Shown here: positions 10,194-20,880 of the stretch, piece after piece
Numbering within the stretch: position 1 is the stretch's first letter
Layout of the letters: the number at the start of each line of letters is the position of its first letter
Assembly (NCBI GenBank): GCA_004295565.1
Contig: AP019416.1
Coordinates: forward strand, 3,720,001-3,784,000
Direction of reading: 5' to 3'
Source: Vreelandella olivaria
GTDB taxonomy: Bacteria > Pseudomonadota > Gammaproteobacteria > Pseudomonadales > Halomonadaceae
DNA: 64,000 bases
Notes under the pieces: generated by a model
Told to the model about the DNA's origin: nothing
The model's database searches: none
What the model saw: the letters and a program-made list of their open reading frames with translations, nothing else
Translations under genes and position numbers: made by a program

Positions 10194-11593
10194 ATGCTGA
10201 CGTTGATTTGCCGACACTTTGTAGCCCGAGCCAGCGCTTATTATGCGCTGATAGCTATTACGCTTTTGACGCTGGTGCCGACGCTCTCCCTGATTCCCCC
10301 CGGCGAGCATCTGACGCAGATCACTGCAAAGATTTTATTACCGTCCACACCCGTAACACCCCCACTACTTATTACGAGGGTCGCCAAGGCCCTACCGGCT
10401 TTGAGTATGAGCTTATGCACCGTTTTGCCGATTACCTTGGGGTGAGTCTTAACCTTAACGCCCGCCACCACCCTGAGAGTGTGCTGCCGGCGGTACGTGA
10501 GAGCGGCGACCTGGGCGCGGCCGCGCTACCGCTGCTACCCAACCCTTCCGGCATTTACTACACCCGACCGATTATTCAAATGCAGCCGCTGGTTGTCTAC
10601 CGGCGCGGCCTTAATGGCATCAGTGAGCCGGGCGATCTGGTCGGCCTGGAGCTTGGTACGCTTAGCGAAGCGGGTACCAGCGAAAGCGCTGCGCGACCTC
10701 CAGAATCGCTACCCCACCCTGAGCTGGAAAGAGTCTCACGAACTGGAAGTCGCCGAACTACTGGCCCGGGTTGAGAACGGCACCTTGGACGCAGCGGTTA
10801 TTTTTGAGCATCAATTCCGTTTGAACCGGCTGTTTTTCCTAACGTTGAACGCGGCTTTATCCTCGGCGACCCGCTCTCCATGGCGTGGGCGGTGCCCAGT
10901 GGTCGCGGCTTAGGATTACTCGAGGACGCTAATCGCTTCCTCCAGGATCTGCAGGAGAGCGGCACGCTGGATCGGCTGGTAAGTCGCTATTTTGGCCATG
11001 ACGACTACTTAGAGTATGTAGGCACCCGCACCTTTCTTGATCACCTGGACGCGCGCTTGCCCCGTTACAGAGACCTCTTTCAGCAGTCTGCTCGGGAAAC
11101 GGGGTTTGATTGGAAATTACTCGCGGCCGTGGGCTACCAGGAGTCTCACTGGGATCCTGACGCCGTCTCGCCAACGGGGGTACGCGGTTTAATGATGCTG
11201 ACCAATGACACTGCGGGTGAGATGGGCATCAGCGACCGTACCGATCCGGCCCAGAGCATTGATGGCGGTGCCCGCTATTTACGCAGCATCAAGGATCGCT
11301 TACCGGAAAGCATCACCGGCGATGACCGGCTGTTTATGGCGATGGCTGCTTACAACGTAGGCCTGGGGCATTTATACGACGCTCGCAAGATCGCCGAAAT
11401 GCGCGCGGGCAACCCCGACAGCTGGGTGGATGTACGCGCCGCGCTTCCGCTCTTGCAACAGCGTGAATGGCATAGCCAAACGCGTCACGGCTACGCCCGG
11501 GGCGGGGAGCCGGTAATATACGTACGCAACATCCGTCGCTACTACGAAATGATTGAGTATGTTGAGCGTAGCCGTCAGCAGTTTTCCAATTAG
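10194..11593 (+). CDS. mltF: Membrane-bound lytic transglycosylase MltF, frameshifted
   Basis: MltF cleaves the MurNAc-GlcNAc bond of murein. It joins an N-terminal signal/anchor ([19 protein letters not shown]), an SBP_bac_3-like regulatory domain ([36 protein letters not shown]) and a C-terminal SLT domain with catalytic Glu in [20 protein letters not shown] and the AAYNVGLGH block. ATG 10194 was chosen because it opens the hydrophobic segment. Frame breaks lie near 10325, 10670 and 10840. The mltF-purL divergent pair with tadA downstream is the usual gammaproteobacterial order. Confidence 0.92.
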
Positions 11594-11665
11594 AACAAAC
11601 GCCGGTCAACGATGATCCACTGCTACTGTTCGAGCTTGTGCCGCCGCTTAATTAACGCTTCTTAA

Positions 11666-12135
11666 CTATTTCTGGTTCAGTTGCTCGCGCCGCGCGGCAA
11701 AAAAGCTTTTTAGCAATTTTTGCGAAGCTGATGTCAACACGCCACCGGTCACCGATATCTGATGGTTAAACCACGGCTGCGCCAACAGGTTAGCCTTGGA
11801 TTCAACCATGCCCGCCCGAGGTTCGGCGGCACCATAAACCAAACGAGCTAGACGTGCATGAATCATCGCCCCTGCGCACATCATGCATGGCTCTAAGGTG
11901 ACAAACAGCGTGCAGCCTTCAAGGCGATAATTACCCTGGTGCTGGCCCGCTGCGCGCAGGGCACGAACTTCCGCGTGACCGCTAGGGTCGCAGCTGGCCA
12001 CCGGCGCATTGCAGCCGACGCCAATGATCTCCCCCTGCGCATCGACGACCACCGCCCCACGGGCACCTCGCCCGCCGCCGCAGCCAGATGGGCTTGGTCA
12101 AGCGCCCGGTGCATGTAAAATTCATCGCTGCGCAT
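11666..12135 (-). CDS. tadA: tRNA-specific adenosine deaminase TadA (one frameshift)
   Basis: TadA deaminates A34 to inosine in tRNA-Arg(ACG). The zinc site is visible as SGHAEVRAL (His and catalytic Glu) and [12 protein letters not shown] (two Cys). The N-terminal [20 protein letters not shown] matches family expectation. The frame is lost within GTGGGGCGG near 12057; adding one G gives [10 protein letters not shown]. It faces mltF tail to tail and is divergent from tesB. Length with repair is about 157 residues, as expected. It is normally essential, which argues that the break is a sequencing error. Confidence 0.94.
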
Positions 12136-12247
12136 AAACGTAAACTCCGCTAAGGTAGCTAAACGATCGTATGAAAGGGCTGCCTTTGCCGTGGCAACTC
12201 ACTTCCACCGACAGCCTCTTATAGAGACAGCCGCAAGGATACCGAGA

Positions 12248-13063
12248 ATGACAGACGCGCTGAATAAACTGGTAGCGTTACTAGAGCTAGAGACACTGGA
12301 AGAGACGCTATATCGTGGCCAGAGTCAGGATCTAGGCTTTCCTCAACTCTATGGCGGCCAGGTGCTCGGTCAGGCGCTGGCAGCCGCCGCACGTACCGTG
12401 CCCAATGAGCGCCGCCCCACTCTCAACATGGCTATTTTCTGCGACCCGGCGATCCCCACCGTCCCGTTGTCTATCAAGTGGATACTATTCGCGATGGCGG
12501 CAGCTTCACCACCCGCCGCGTCACTGCCATTCAAAAGGCCGACCCATTTTCTTCTGCAGCGCCTCCTTTCAAAGCGAAGAGGCGAGCTTTAGTCATCAGC
12601 GCGCCATGCCCAATGTGCCAGCACCCGAAGCGCTAATTAAAAACGGCGAGGCCAAGCACGAGCGCTTCCCCGGCCACCCCATTGAGTTTGTGCATCTACC
12701 TGGCAACCCCGACAGCGGCACGCCAGCAGGCCAATGCCTATGGTTTCGTCTTTCCGGCACGCTGCCGGACGACCCGGCGCTGCACCGCCACCTGCTCTCT
12801 TACGCCTCAGACTTCAATCTGCTGACCACCAGCCTGATTCCCCATGGCATTGAGTACCGCGACCCCAAGCTGCGCATCGCCAGCCTTGACCATGCCCTGT
12901 GGCTCCACCAGGACACCCGTTTGGACGACTGGCTGCTATACGTTATCGACTCACCCTGGGCAGGCGGAGCCCGAGGGTTGGCACGGGGCATATTTACAGC
13001 CGCGACGGCCGCCTAGTGGCCTCTACTGCTCAAGAGGGACTAACGCGCTATACAAAAGAGTAA
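12248..13063 (+). CDS. tesB: Acyl-CoA thioesterase II TesB, frameshifted
   Basis: TesB hydrolyses medium- and long-chain acyl-CoAs through a double hotdog fold. The N-terminal hotdog shows [20 protein letters not shown] and the second carries PLPGNP-like spacing followed by [20 protein letters not shown] and [11 protein letters not shown]. The middle region reads [20 protein letters not shown] in a second frame. Breaks are near 12415, 12455 and 12985; with them joined the protein is about 271 residues and ends [19 protein letters not shown] at 13063. The start ATG 12248 follows a GGATACCGAG stretch. It is monocistronic, ending at a bidirectional hairpin. Confidence 0.9.
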
Positions 13064-13083
13064 CGGAACAGCCCTTCAAAACA

Positions 13084-13111
13084 CTTACGCCCGCTAAGAA
13101 GCGGGCGTAAG
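13084..13111. terminator. Bidirectional hairpin between tesB and maeB
   Basis: CTTACGCCCGCT and its exact complement AGCGGGCGTAAG surround a 4-nt loop. On the minus strand it is followed by GTGTTTTG, so it most plausibly ends maeB; tesB runs into it from the other side. Confidence 0.75.
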
Positions 13112-13132
13112 GATAAGCCTGGGCGCAGCGAT

Positions 13133-14405
13133 TCAGCCGCCGTAAACATCGTTAATTGACTGCAGCGGGTAGTGCGCTGGGAATGGCTTACGCGCTACGC
13201 CAGAATCAACCGCGGCTTGAGCAACCGCCGAGGTAACCCGCGCCAGCAGGCGAATATCAACAGGCGTGGGGATAATGTACTCGCGGCCAAAGCTCATCTC
13301 GGTGCGCTCGTAGGCGTCCAACACTTCCTGGGGCACCGGCTCGCGAGCCAGATCTTTCAGCGCATGCACCGCGGCCAGCTTCATCTCTTCGTTAATGCGC
13401 GTGGCGCGAACATCCAAAGCGCCGCGGAAGATAAACGGGAAGCCCAGCACGTTGTTGACCTGGTTTGGAAAGTCCGAACGGCCGGTCGCCATAATCACAT
13501 CAGGGCGCGCTTCACGGGCCACGTCAGGGTGAATTTCCGGATCTGGGTTAGTGCAGGCAAAAATCACCGGATCTGGCGCCATTTTCTTAACCTGCTCAGC
13601 AGAGAGCAGCCCTGGACTATGACAGGCCGATAAAGACGTCAGCGTTATCGATAGCATCATCTAAGGTGCGCATCTCGGTATCGCGGGCGAATTCAGCTTT
13701 ATACTCATTGATACCTTCGCGATCAGTATGAATAACGCCACGCCGATCCAGCATTACCAGGTTTTCTTTACTTGCACCACAGGAGACCAGCAGGCGCATA
13801 CAGGCAATCGCCGCCGCACCAGCACCCATACAAACAATCTTAACGTCTTCGATTTTTTTGCCAGCAATATCCAACGCATTAAGCATGCCAGCCGCCGTCA
13901 CAATCGCGGTGCCGTGCTGGTCATCGTGAAATACCGGGATACTGCAGCGCTCAATCAGTGCTTTCTCGATTTCAAAACACTCCGGCGCTTTGATATCTTC
14001 AAGATTGATGCCGCCCCAGGTATCGGCAATCCGCGCCACGGTATCAATAAATGCCTGAGGGCTCTCCGCATCCACTTCGATATCCACTGAGTTGATGCCA
14101 GCAAAGCACTTGAACAGCACGCCTTTGCCTTCCATCACCGGCTTGCTCGCCAGCGGCCCCAGATTCCCCAACCCCAGAATAGCGCTGCCATCGGTAATCA
14201 CGGCGACCAGATTGCCCTTGCCGGTATAGCGGTAAGCATTTTCCGCATCCCGGGCGATTTCAATCACTGGCTCAGCCACGCCCGGACTATACGCCAGTGC
14301 CAAATCCCTCGCCGTCGCAGTGGGTTTGGTCAACTCCACCGAAAGCTTACCGGGAATCGGTTTCGCGTGATAATCCAAAGCAGCCTGCTTATTTGCATCC
14401 GTCAT
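13133..14405 (-). CDS. maeB: NADP-type malic enzyme, short form without phosphotransacetylase domain (one frameshift)
   Basis: Malic enzyme decarboxylates malate to pyruvate and supplies reducing power. Conserved blocks: [43 protein letters not shown], the Rossmann loop [10 protein letters not shown], and C-terminal [19 protein letters not shown]. The sequence resembles the N-terminal half of E. coli MaeB but stops after about 424 residues, lacking the PTA-like domain. A break near 13618 lies within DVFIGLSGPG. The start at 14405 ([20 protein letters not shown]) is preferred over upstream in-frame codons, which add unrelated sequence. NAD versus NADP preference cannot be read with certainty. 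Confidence 0.92.
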
Positions 14406-14660
14406 GGTCAGAGTCCAGTTAACATAAAGTAGATAAGTCGTTTCAGAATATAGAAAAACCATAACGCCTCAAGCGCGCCGTCAACTTACAACAAAACGCT
14501 CGTTTAACTGAATTTTACCTTCATATTCGTCACTTTTAGCCACTATTTGCAGAAACTTATGCAAACAGGCTTTATTCATAACGCTTTGCTTATTGCTGCA
14601 TGGCAGCATCTATGGAAATTTTTCCACATGAACTCCATGTAGCAAGTATATATCCTGCGT

Positions 14661-14689
14661 ACAAAAACCCACGCCGAGGCGTGGGTTTT
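14661..14689 (-). terminator. Terminator of rpmE
   Basis: AAAACCCACGCC pairs with GGCGTGGGTTTT around a two-base loop, and on the minus strand the stem runs into TTTTTGT. It lies just downstream of rpmE. The rest of 14406-14660 contains only AT-rich sequence that probably holds the maeB promoter. Confidence 0.85.
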
Positions 14690-14746
14690 GCGCGAGCCTA
14701 ACCTGATATACGCAGGCAGGCTGGCGATATGGCTATCCGACTGGGA

Positions 14747-14962
14747 TTAGCCGCGCTTAACAGCAGCGCCGAAACGCTTGTTGAAGCGCTCTACGCGGCC
14801 ACCAGTGGTCGCTTGCTTCTGCTTACCAGTGTAGAACGGGTGGCAGTTAGAGCACACATCCAAGGAGAAGTCCTGACCAGAGGTCGTACCTACCTGGAAA
14901 GTGGCGCCGCAAGAACAGCTGGCGGTGACCGTGTTGTAATTCGGGTGAATACCTTGTCTCAT
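14747..14962 (-). CDS. rpmE: 50S ribosomal protein L31, zinc-binding type
   Basis: L31 bridges the large and small ribosomal subunits. This 71-residue protein begins [19 protein letters not shown] and has CSC and CSNC, the zinc-ligand pattern of the C+ paralogue, then HPFYTGKQ. The ATG at 14962 gives the exact family N-terminus; the longer in-frame reading adds 18 unrelated residues. It reads intact. rpmE divergent from priA is a common gammaproteobacterial arrangement, and a shared promoter region lies in 14963-15144. Confidence 0.97.
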   Translation of the reverse strand: MRQGIHPNYNTVTASCSCGATFQVGTTSGQDFSLDVCSNCHPFYTGKQKQATTGGRVERFNKRFGAAVKRG

Positions 14963-15144
14963 TTCGAGCCTCACTAAGCTGTATGCCGCCACCTGATCTC
15001 TTGCCAAGTACCGCATACGGGTTTGGAAAAACGACTAACCGGTTAGCCGCTCTGTCGTTACGAGAAACCTTTACAATAGATCGATAAAGATCGTTAAGAT
15101 TCAGAGCGGTCGCATATTCTAGCAAAACTAACGCCGGAGGCCAA

Positions 15145-17399
15145 TTGGCTGACTCCTTTTCTTCACAGGCATCTTTTCAAGGATCTGCTCAAACACCCGA
15201 CCAGGTGCTTAAAGTAGCCCTACCCTCGCCGCTTCGCCGCCTGTTCGACTACCTGCCATCCAGGAAAGTACCCTCCTGCGGTTGGCAGCCGGGGCTGCGC
15301 GTGCGGGTGCCGTTTGGGCGGCGCGAAGTGGTTGGCGTGGTGGTCGAACTGGCTGGCAGCAGCGACCTGCCGCGCAGCCAACTCCGGGCGATTAGTGAAA
15401 CGCTTGATGATGCCCCACTGCCGGGAGATTGGCTATGGCTATGCCGCTTTGCCGCCCGTTACTACCAGCACAGCCTGGGCGACACCTTGCACCACGCCAT
15501 GCCAGCACGGCTACGCCAGGGACATCCCATGGCGGGGCGCACCCAAACCCTATGGCTCGCCAAGGGCAAAGGCGCAGAAGAGATACTCAGCCGAGCCCCC
15601 AAACAAGCCGAGCTATATTCGCTGCTGCGCCAACACCCACACGGCCTACCCAGTCGTGCGGTTAGCGCCCACGGCTTTGCCCGCGACCAACTGCTGGCGC
15701 TGGAGAAAAAAGGCCTGGCCACGAGTCAGGAACACATTCTCACTGCTCCAGCGCCCCCAGCGGCAACTTGTTGGCAACACCGGCACTTCCCCTTAATCGC
15801 GAACAGGCCACGGCGCTGGCAGCGCTGCACGAAAAAGCTTGATAGCTATCACCCCTGCTTGCTCGAAGGCGTCACCGGTAGCGGTAAAACCGAAGTCTAT
15901 CTTCAACTAATTGAAGCCATTGCCGCCAAAGGCAAACAGTCGCTGGTACTGGTACCTGAAATTGGCTTAACCCCCAGACACTCGCCCGCTTTAGAAACCG
16001 TTTTCGGGTGCCCGTGGTAGCGCTGCACTCAGGCCTCACCGACCCAGAGCGGCTAGACGTGTGGGAGGCCGCCGCCAGCGGTCGGGCGCTGATTATTATT
16101 GGCACCCGCTCGGCAATTTTCACCCCGCTGGCCAACCCCGGGGCGATTATTGTCGATGAGGAGCACGACGGCTCCTACAAACAGCACGACGGCTTGCGCT
16201 ACCACGCCCGGGATTTAGCGGTGGCCAGAGCTCACTACCATAAAATCCCACTGCTGATGGGCAGCGCCACGCCTTCGCTGGAGAGCCTGCATCAGGCGCT
16301 TAGCGGCGCCTATCGCCACCTGCGTCTGACCCAGCGCCCCAGCCAGCACCCACCGGCCAAGCTGGAGTTGATCGACCTACGCCACCAGCGCCGCCAGGGG
16401 GCTGCTTCCTGGCGCCATCAAGGCGATTAAAAACACCTTGAGCGCTGGTAAACAGGTACTGATTTTTATCAACCGGCGCGGTTTTGCACCAACCCTTGCT
16501 TGCCACGCCTGCGGTTGGATCGCCGATTGCCATCAGTGCGACGCACGCATGACGCTACACCGCCAACCTCCCTTACTGGCTTGCCACCACTGCGATAGCC
16601 GCCGCGCCCTGCCGGATGCCTGCCCCGAGTGCGGCAGCGGCGACCTGCGCGCCCTGGGTAGCGGTACAGAACGTACCGAAGAGACACTGCAAACGCTGTT
16701 CCCCAAGACCACTATCTACCGCATCGACCGCGACAGCACGCGGCGGAAAGATAGCTTTGAACAAGCGCTCAAAGAGATACACCGGGGTGAACCCTGCGTA
16801 TTGGTCGGCACCCAAATGCTCGCCAAGGGACACCACCTACCCCACGTTACGCTGGTGGTGGTGGTCAATGCCGACGGCGGCCTCTACGCCGCTGATTTTC
16901 GCGCCCTGGAACACAGCGCCCAACTGCTCGAGCAGGTGGCGGGCCGGGCCGGCCGCGCCGCCCACCAGGCCGCGTGCTGGTGCAAACGCTACACCCCGAC
17001 GACCCTCATTTGGGCCAACTGGCCGAGCATGGCTATGGGGCGCTGGCGCGCAATATGCTGGAAGAAAGACGCATTTCCCAGCTACCCCGTTCTGTTTTAT
17101 GGCGCTGCTACGCATCGAAAGCCCTAAAGAGGAGGCCGCTTTGGCCATGGCGCAGCAGGCCGCCCAGGCCTTGCGCCAGTGGTTAAAAAGAGAGCGGCGT
17201 CGCCACCCGTTGCCTGGGGCCGGTGCCCGCCCCAATGGAAAGACGCCAAAACCGCTACCATTTACACGTTATGCTGACAGCCCATAAGCGCAGCCAACTA
17301 CACCCTGCCGTTAGCTGGCTGGTGCAGTGGCTTGAAGCCAATCGCGAGGCGCGCAAGGTACGCTGGTCGATTGATATCGACCCACAAACCCTGGCCTAG
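15145..17399 (+). CDS. priA: Primosomal helicase PriA, heavily frameshifted
   Basis: PriA reloads the replisome at stalled forks. Motifs in order: N-terminal DNA-binding VALPSPLRRLFDYLP, Walker A GVTGSGKTEVY, IVDEEHDGSYKQ (DEEH box), MGSATPSLES, two zinc-binding Cys arrays (CHACGWIADCHQCDARM and CHHCDSRRALPDACPECGS), GTQMLAKGHH and QVAGRAGR (motif VI). Breaks are near 15750, 15835, 15973, 16400, 16966, 17083 and 17188. Joined, the chain is about 750 residues and ends RWSIDIDPQTLA. The start is a TTG at 15145 after a CGGAGG ribosome site; family length agrees. Confidence 0.93.
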
Positions 17400-17438
17400 C
17401 ACTTGTACCTAACAGTTAAAACAGCGATTTACATAACT

Positions 17439-17591
17439 GGTGCCAGGGCAGGTTGTAGCGAGGGTCTTTTTTCCAAGGCCGGAAAGCGTTCCCGACAATT
17501 CCGGCATTTCCGCCATCCATGGCGGTCAGACGGAAAAAGTAGCGCCCAGGGAGGGGTTAACAGCGCCCTCGTGGAAACCTGCCCTGGCACC
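17439..17591. repeat. Interspersed palindromic repeat, copy A
   Basis: The 153-bp element is bounded by a perfect 16-bp inverted repeat, GGTGCCAGGGCAGGTT and AACCTGCCCTGGCACC. Inside are GCGAGGGTC near the left end and AGCGCCCTCG near the right, continuing the stem. It fills most of the 328-bp priA-argS gap (17400-17727), which has no gene. A related, shorter copy lies at 58832-58925. Confidence 0.85.
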
Positions 17592-17727
17592 AATACATGT
17601 ACAGAACCGCTTGTTTAGCAACATGGCTTTGAAACTGCGGCTCAATTGCCGATAATAGCCGCTTTGCCGACGCACCTTTACTGCTGCGCGTTAGCACACG
17701 CCGCCATAGACGTAACCGGATACCTAC

Positions 17728-19408
17728 ATGAAAGAGACGATTGTTTCACTGCTCGAAGGCGCGGTCACCGCGCTCAAGCACCAAGGCGTGCTGCCCAACG
17801 ACCTTCAGCCCACCATCAAAGTGGATCCAACCAAAGACAAGGCCCACGGCGATTACGCCACCAACTTGGCACTGATGCTGGCCAAACCGGCAGGCAAAAA
17901 TCCGCGTGAATTAGCCAACGCACTGGTTGAAGCGCTGCCCGAAAGCGACGCCATCCAAAAAACCGAGATTGCGGGCCCCGGCTTCATCAACTTTTTGCCG
18001 CCGCTGATGCCGCCGCGCAAATCGTTGCCCAGGTACTCGACTGTGGCGATACCTTTGGCCGCAGCATGGTGGGCAAAGGCGAGAAGGTGCAGGTCGAGTT
18101 CGTGTCCGCCAACCCCACCGGTGCTCCACGTAGGTCATGGCCGCGGCGCAGCCATTGGCGACTGCCTCTGCCGCCTGCTCGAAGCCACCGGCTTTGATGT
18201 CACCCGCGAGTTCTACTACAACGATGCAGGCGCCCAGATCACCAACCTGGCGCGTTCGGTACAAGCGCGGGTCAAAGGCTTGGGCCCTGACGATGAAAGC
18301 TGGCCTGAAGATGGCTATCGCGGCGAATATATCGTCGATGTGGCCAACGACTACCTGGCGGGCAAAACAGTCAGCGCCGATGACCGCGAAGTCACCGCCA
18401 AAGCCGACCCTGACGATCTGGACGCCATTCAAGCGTTCGCCGTGGCGTGGCTGCGTCGCGAACAGGATCTGGATCTAAAGGCTTTCGGCGTCGAGTTTGA
18501 CGTCTATTTCCTGGAATCATCCCTCTATGAGGATGGCAAGGTAGAGGCAACCGTTGAGAAACTGGTGAGCGCGGGCCATACCTATGAAGATGACGGCGCC
18601 ATGTGGCTACGCACCACCGACTTCGGCGATGACAAAGACCGCGTGATGCGCAAACGCGACGGCGGCTATACCTACTTCCTGCCCGATGTGGCCTACCATC
18701 TGGACAAATGGCAGCGCGGCTTCAAAACCGTGATCAACGAACAGGGCGCCGACCACCACTCCACCGTCACCCGCGTACGCGCCGGTTTGCAGGCGCTGGA
18801 AGTCGGCATCCCCAAGGGCTGGCCCGACTACGTGCTCCACCAGATGGTCATGGTCACCCGTTCAGGCGTTGAGGTAAAACTCTCCAAGCGCGCGGGCAGC
18901 TATGTCACCGTGCGCGACCTGATCGACGAAGTCGGCCGTGATGCCACGCGCTTCTTCCTCGCCGCCCGCCGCGCCGACTCACAGCTCACCTTTGATATCG
19001 ACCTGGCCCGCTCCCAGTCTAACGACAACCCGGTGTATTACATCCAGTACGCCCATGCCCGGGTCTGCAGCATGCTGCGCAAAGCCCAGGATGCTGACCA
19101 GCCCTTGATCACGCCTTGGCACTGGCCAACCTGGCGCTGCTGGACAGCGACCAGGAGAAAGCGGTACTTAACCGGCTAGCGCGCTTCCCTGAAGTAGTGG
19201 AAACCGCCGCCAGAAACCGCGAACCCCAGCAGGTTGCTCAGTATCTGCTCGATCTTGCCGGCGATTTCCACACCTGCTACAACGCCGTCAAAGTCATGGT
19301 CGAGGACGACACCCTGCGCAACACGCGCCTGGCGTTGGGCCTCGCCACCCGTCAAGTGCTGCGCAACGGGCTTGATTTAATGGGGTTAGCGCCCCAGAGG
19401 AGATGTAA
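17728..19408 (+). CDS. argS: Arginyl-tRNA synthetase ArgS, frameshifted
   Basis: ArgS charges tRNA-Arg. Visible are the N-terminal Add1 domain ([29 protein letters not shown]), the class I HIGH signature as [12 protein letters not shown], the [20 protein letters not shown] core, [14 protein letters not shown] in the KMSK position, and the DALR anticodon domain ([18 protein letters not shown]). Breaks are near 17993, 18115, 19105 and 19385; the last restores the expected C-terminus APEEM with a stop at 19408. Three bases later the SPOR-domain gene begins. It is an essential enzyme, so the frameshifts are most likely errors in the sequence. Confidence 0.95.
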
Positions 19409-19411
19409 GTA

Positions 19412-20137
19412 ATGGCTAGCCCGCGTAAAAAGCCCGCCCCCGCCGCGGCGCCACCTCCCAGCGCAAGTCCAACCGCAGCTCAGGCGGGGGATTTCGCCTA
19501 CCTGGCTGGCTGTGGGGCCTTGCCGGTATGGCGGCAGGCTTCTTTTGGCGCAGCACCAGCACGGTACGGCTCCCTGGCAAGAGCAGCCAAGCGACACTCC
19601 CCAGGCCACGGTGATGCCCAAGCCCTCTGGCAGCGAAGAGCGCGCTGCCGCTCGGGAAACCGAGGAGGCCGCCGAGCCGTCCATGCCAACGTTTGAGTTT
19701 TATACCCTACTGCCGGAAACCGAGGTCATTGCCCCCGGCGTCACGCTGCCGTCAAGCGTTGTGCGCCCGGAAGTCCCCGAACCAACAGCCGATAGCGATG
19801 CGGCCTCGGGCGATGACCCTATCGCCCAGGTCATCGCCGCCAATACCCGACCTGAAGATCAGGTCTCGACAGCTCAGCAGAATGAAGCGGCCACCAATAC
19901 CCCAGGGCGTTATATGCTTCAGGCGGCTTCATTTCGCGAGGCAAGCGACGCCGAACAGTTGCGCGGCCGACTGCGCAATTTGAGCCTGCTGGCGGAAATC
20001 AGCGAAGTAAAGGCGGATGGCAATACCTGGCACCGGGTACAAGTGGGGCCTTACGAGGACACCCGCGAGCTGAACCGGGCCCAGGATTTAATGAATACCC
20101 AAGGTATAGAACCCTGCTTATCCAACTGCAAAACTAA
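19412..20137 (+). CDS. FtsN-like SPOR-domain membrane protein, frameshifted
   Basis: SPOR domains bind denuded glycan at the septum. The N-terminus is basic (MASPRKKPAPAAA, then SQRKSNRSSGGGFRLPG), followed by one membrane helix (WLWGLAGMAAGFF), a long Pro/Glu/Ala-rich periplasmic linker and a C-terminal SPOR domain (RYMLQAASFREASDAEQLRG, HRVQVGPYEDTRELNRAQ). Breaks lie near 19455, 19546 and 20113; repaired, it ends GIEPLLIQLQN at 20137. It follows argS by 3 bp and precedes hslVU, the same place FtsN-like genes hold in pseudomonads. Whether it is the division protein FtsN itself cannot be decided here. Confidence 0.85.
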
Positions 20138-20158
20138 TATTCCCTCCTGGAATACCCT

Positions 20159-20194
20159 GCGGGCGGTTGATTTTTATCAGCCGCCCGCATTTTG
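20159..20194 (+). terminator. Rho-independent terminator after the SPOR gene
   Basis: GCGGGCGGTTGAT pairs with ATCAGCCGCCCGC (one G-T wobble) around a short TTTT loop and is followed by ATTTTG. It separates the argS-SPOR unit from hslVU. Confidence 0.85.
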
Positions 20195-20295
20195 TTGTGA
20201 ATGCTTACACAACGGTCGCTTTCAGGAACAGTTTGCTAAACAGTAAGTGATCAGCCAATCATCGGGAGCGCGTCTCCCCCCAAGGAGTTATCTCC

Positions 20296-20829
20296 ATGAC
20301 CACTATTGTCTCCGTTCGCCGTGGAAATCAGGTCGCCCTCGCTGGCGACGGCCAAGTATCGCTGGGCAATACCGTAATGAAGGGTAACGCCAGCAAAGTT
20401 CGCCGCCTCTACCGCGGCAAGGTACTGGCCGGATTTGCCGGTGGTACCGCGGACGCCTTTACACTGTTTGAGCGCTTTGAAGCGCAGCTGGAAAAGTACC
20501 AGGGCCATTTGACCAAGGCAGCGGTTGAGCTTGCCAAAGATTGGCGCACCGATCGGGCGCTGCGCCGCCTGGAAGCGCTGCTTGCCGTCGCGGATCACAG
20601 CGCCTCGCTGATCATTACCGGCAACGGCGATGTGGTCGAACCCGAGCGCGGCATCATTGCCATTGGTTCGGGCGGCAACTTCGCCCAGGCCAGCGCCCGA
20701 GCGCTACTGGAAAACACCGAGCTGTCGGCGCGTGAAATCACCGAGAAGTCGCTTTCGATCGCTGGTGATATCTGTGTATTCACCAACCACCACGTGACCC
20801 TCGAAGAGCTGTCGATTGATGATCGCTGA
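20296..20829 (+). CDS. hslV: HslV, peptidase subunit of the HslUV protease
   Basis: HslV is the proteasome-like dodecameric peptidase driven by HslU. The intact 177-residue ORF begins [10 protein letters not shown]; removal of Met exposes the catalytic N-terminal Thr. Other family blocks are [20 protein letters not shown] and [17 protein letters not shown], plus [17 protein letters not shown] near the end. An AAGGAG ribosome site precedes the ATG. It lies 51 bp before hslU and they form one operon. I found no convincing heat-shock sigma32 promoter in 20195-20295. Confidence 0.97.
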   Translation: MTTIVSVRRGNQVALAGDGQVSLGNTVMKGNASKVRRLYRGKVLAGFAGGTADAFTLFERFEAQLEKYQGHLTKAAVELAKDWRTDRALRRLEALLAVADHSASLIITGNGDVVEPERGIIAIGSGGNFAQASARALLENTELSAREITEKSLSIAGDICVFTNHHVTLEELSIDDR

Positions 20830-20880
20830 TCTATCCCCGCGATCCCCAAACGCCGCTCACTGCACACTAAGGTTACTTAT

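Noticed and set aside
10194-17399. Programmed frameshifting in mltF, priA and others
   Set aside because: No slippery heptamers with downstream structures are seen, and the breaks are scattered at random homopolymers, unlike prfB or dnaX.
17728-19408. A second, decayed argS
   Set aside because: All parts are co-linear and conserved, joined by one- or two-base corrections, so one broken reading of one gene is simpler.
20195-20295. Heat-shock sigma32 promoter for hslVU
   Set aside because: No CTTGAAA/CCCCAT pair at the right distance could be found; the gap carries only a GC-rich stretch before the ribosome site.
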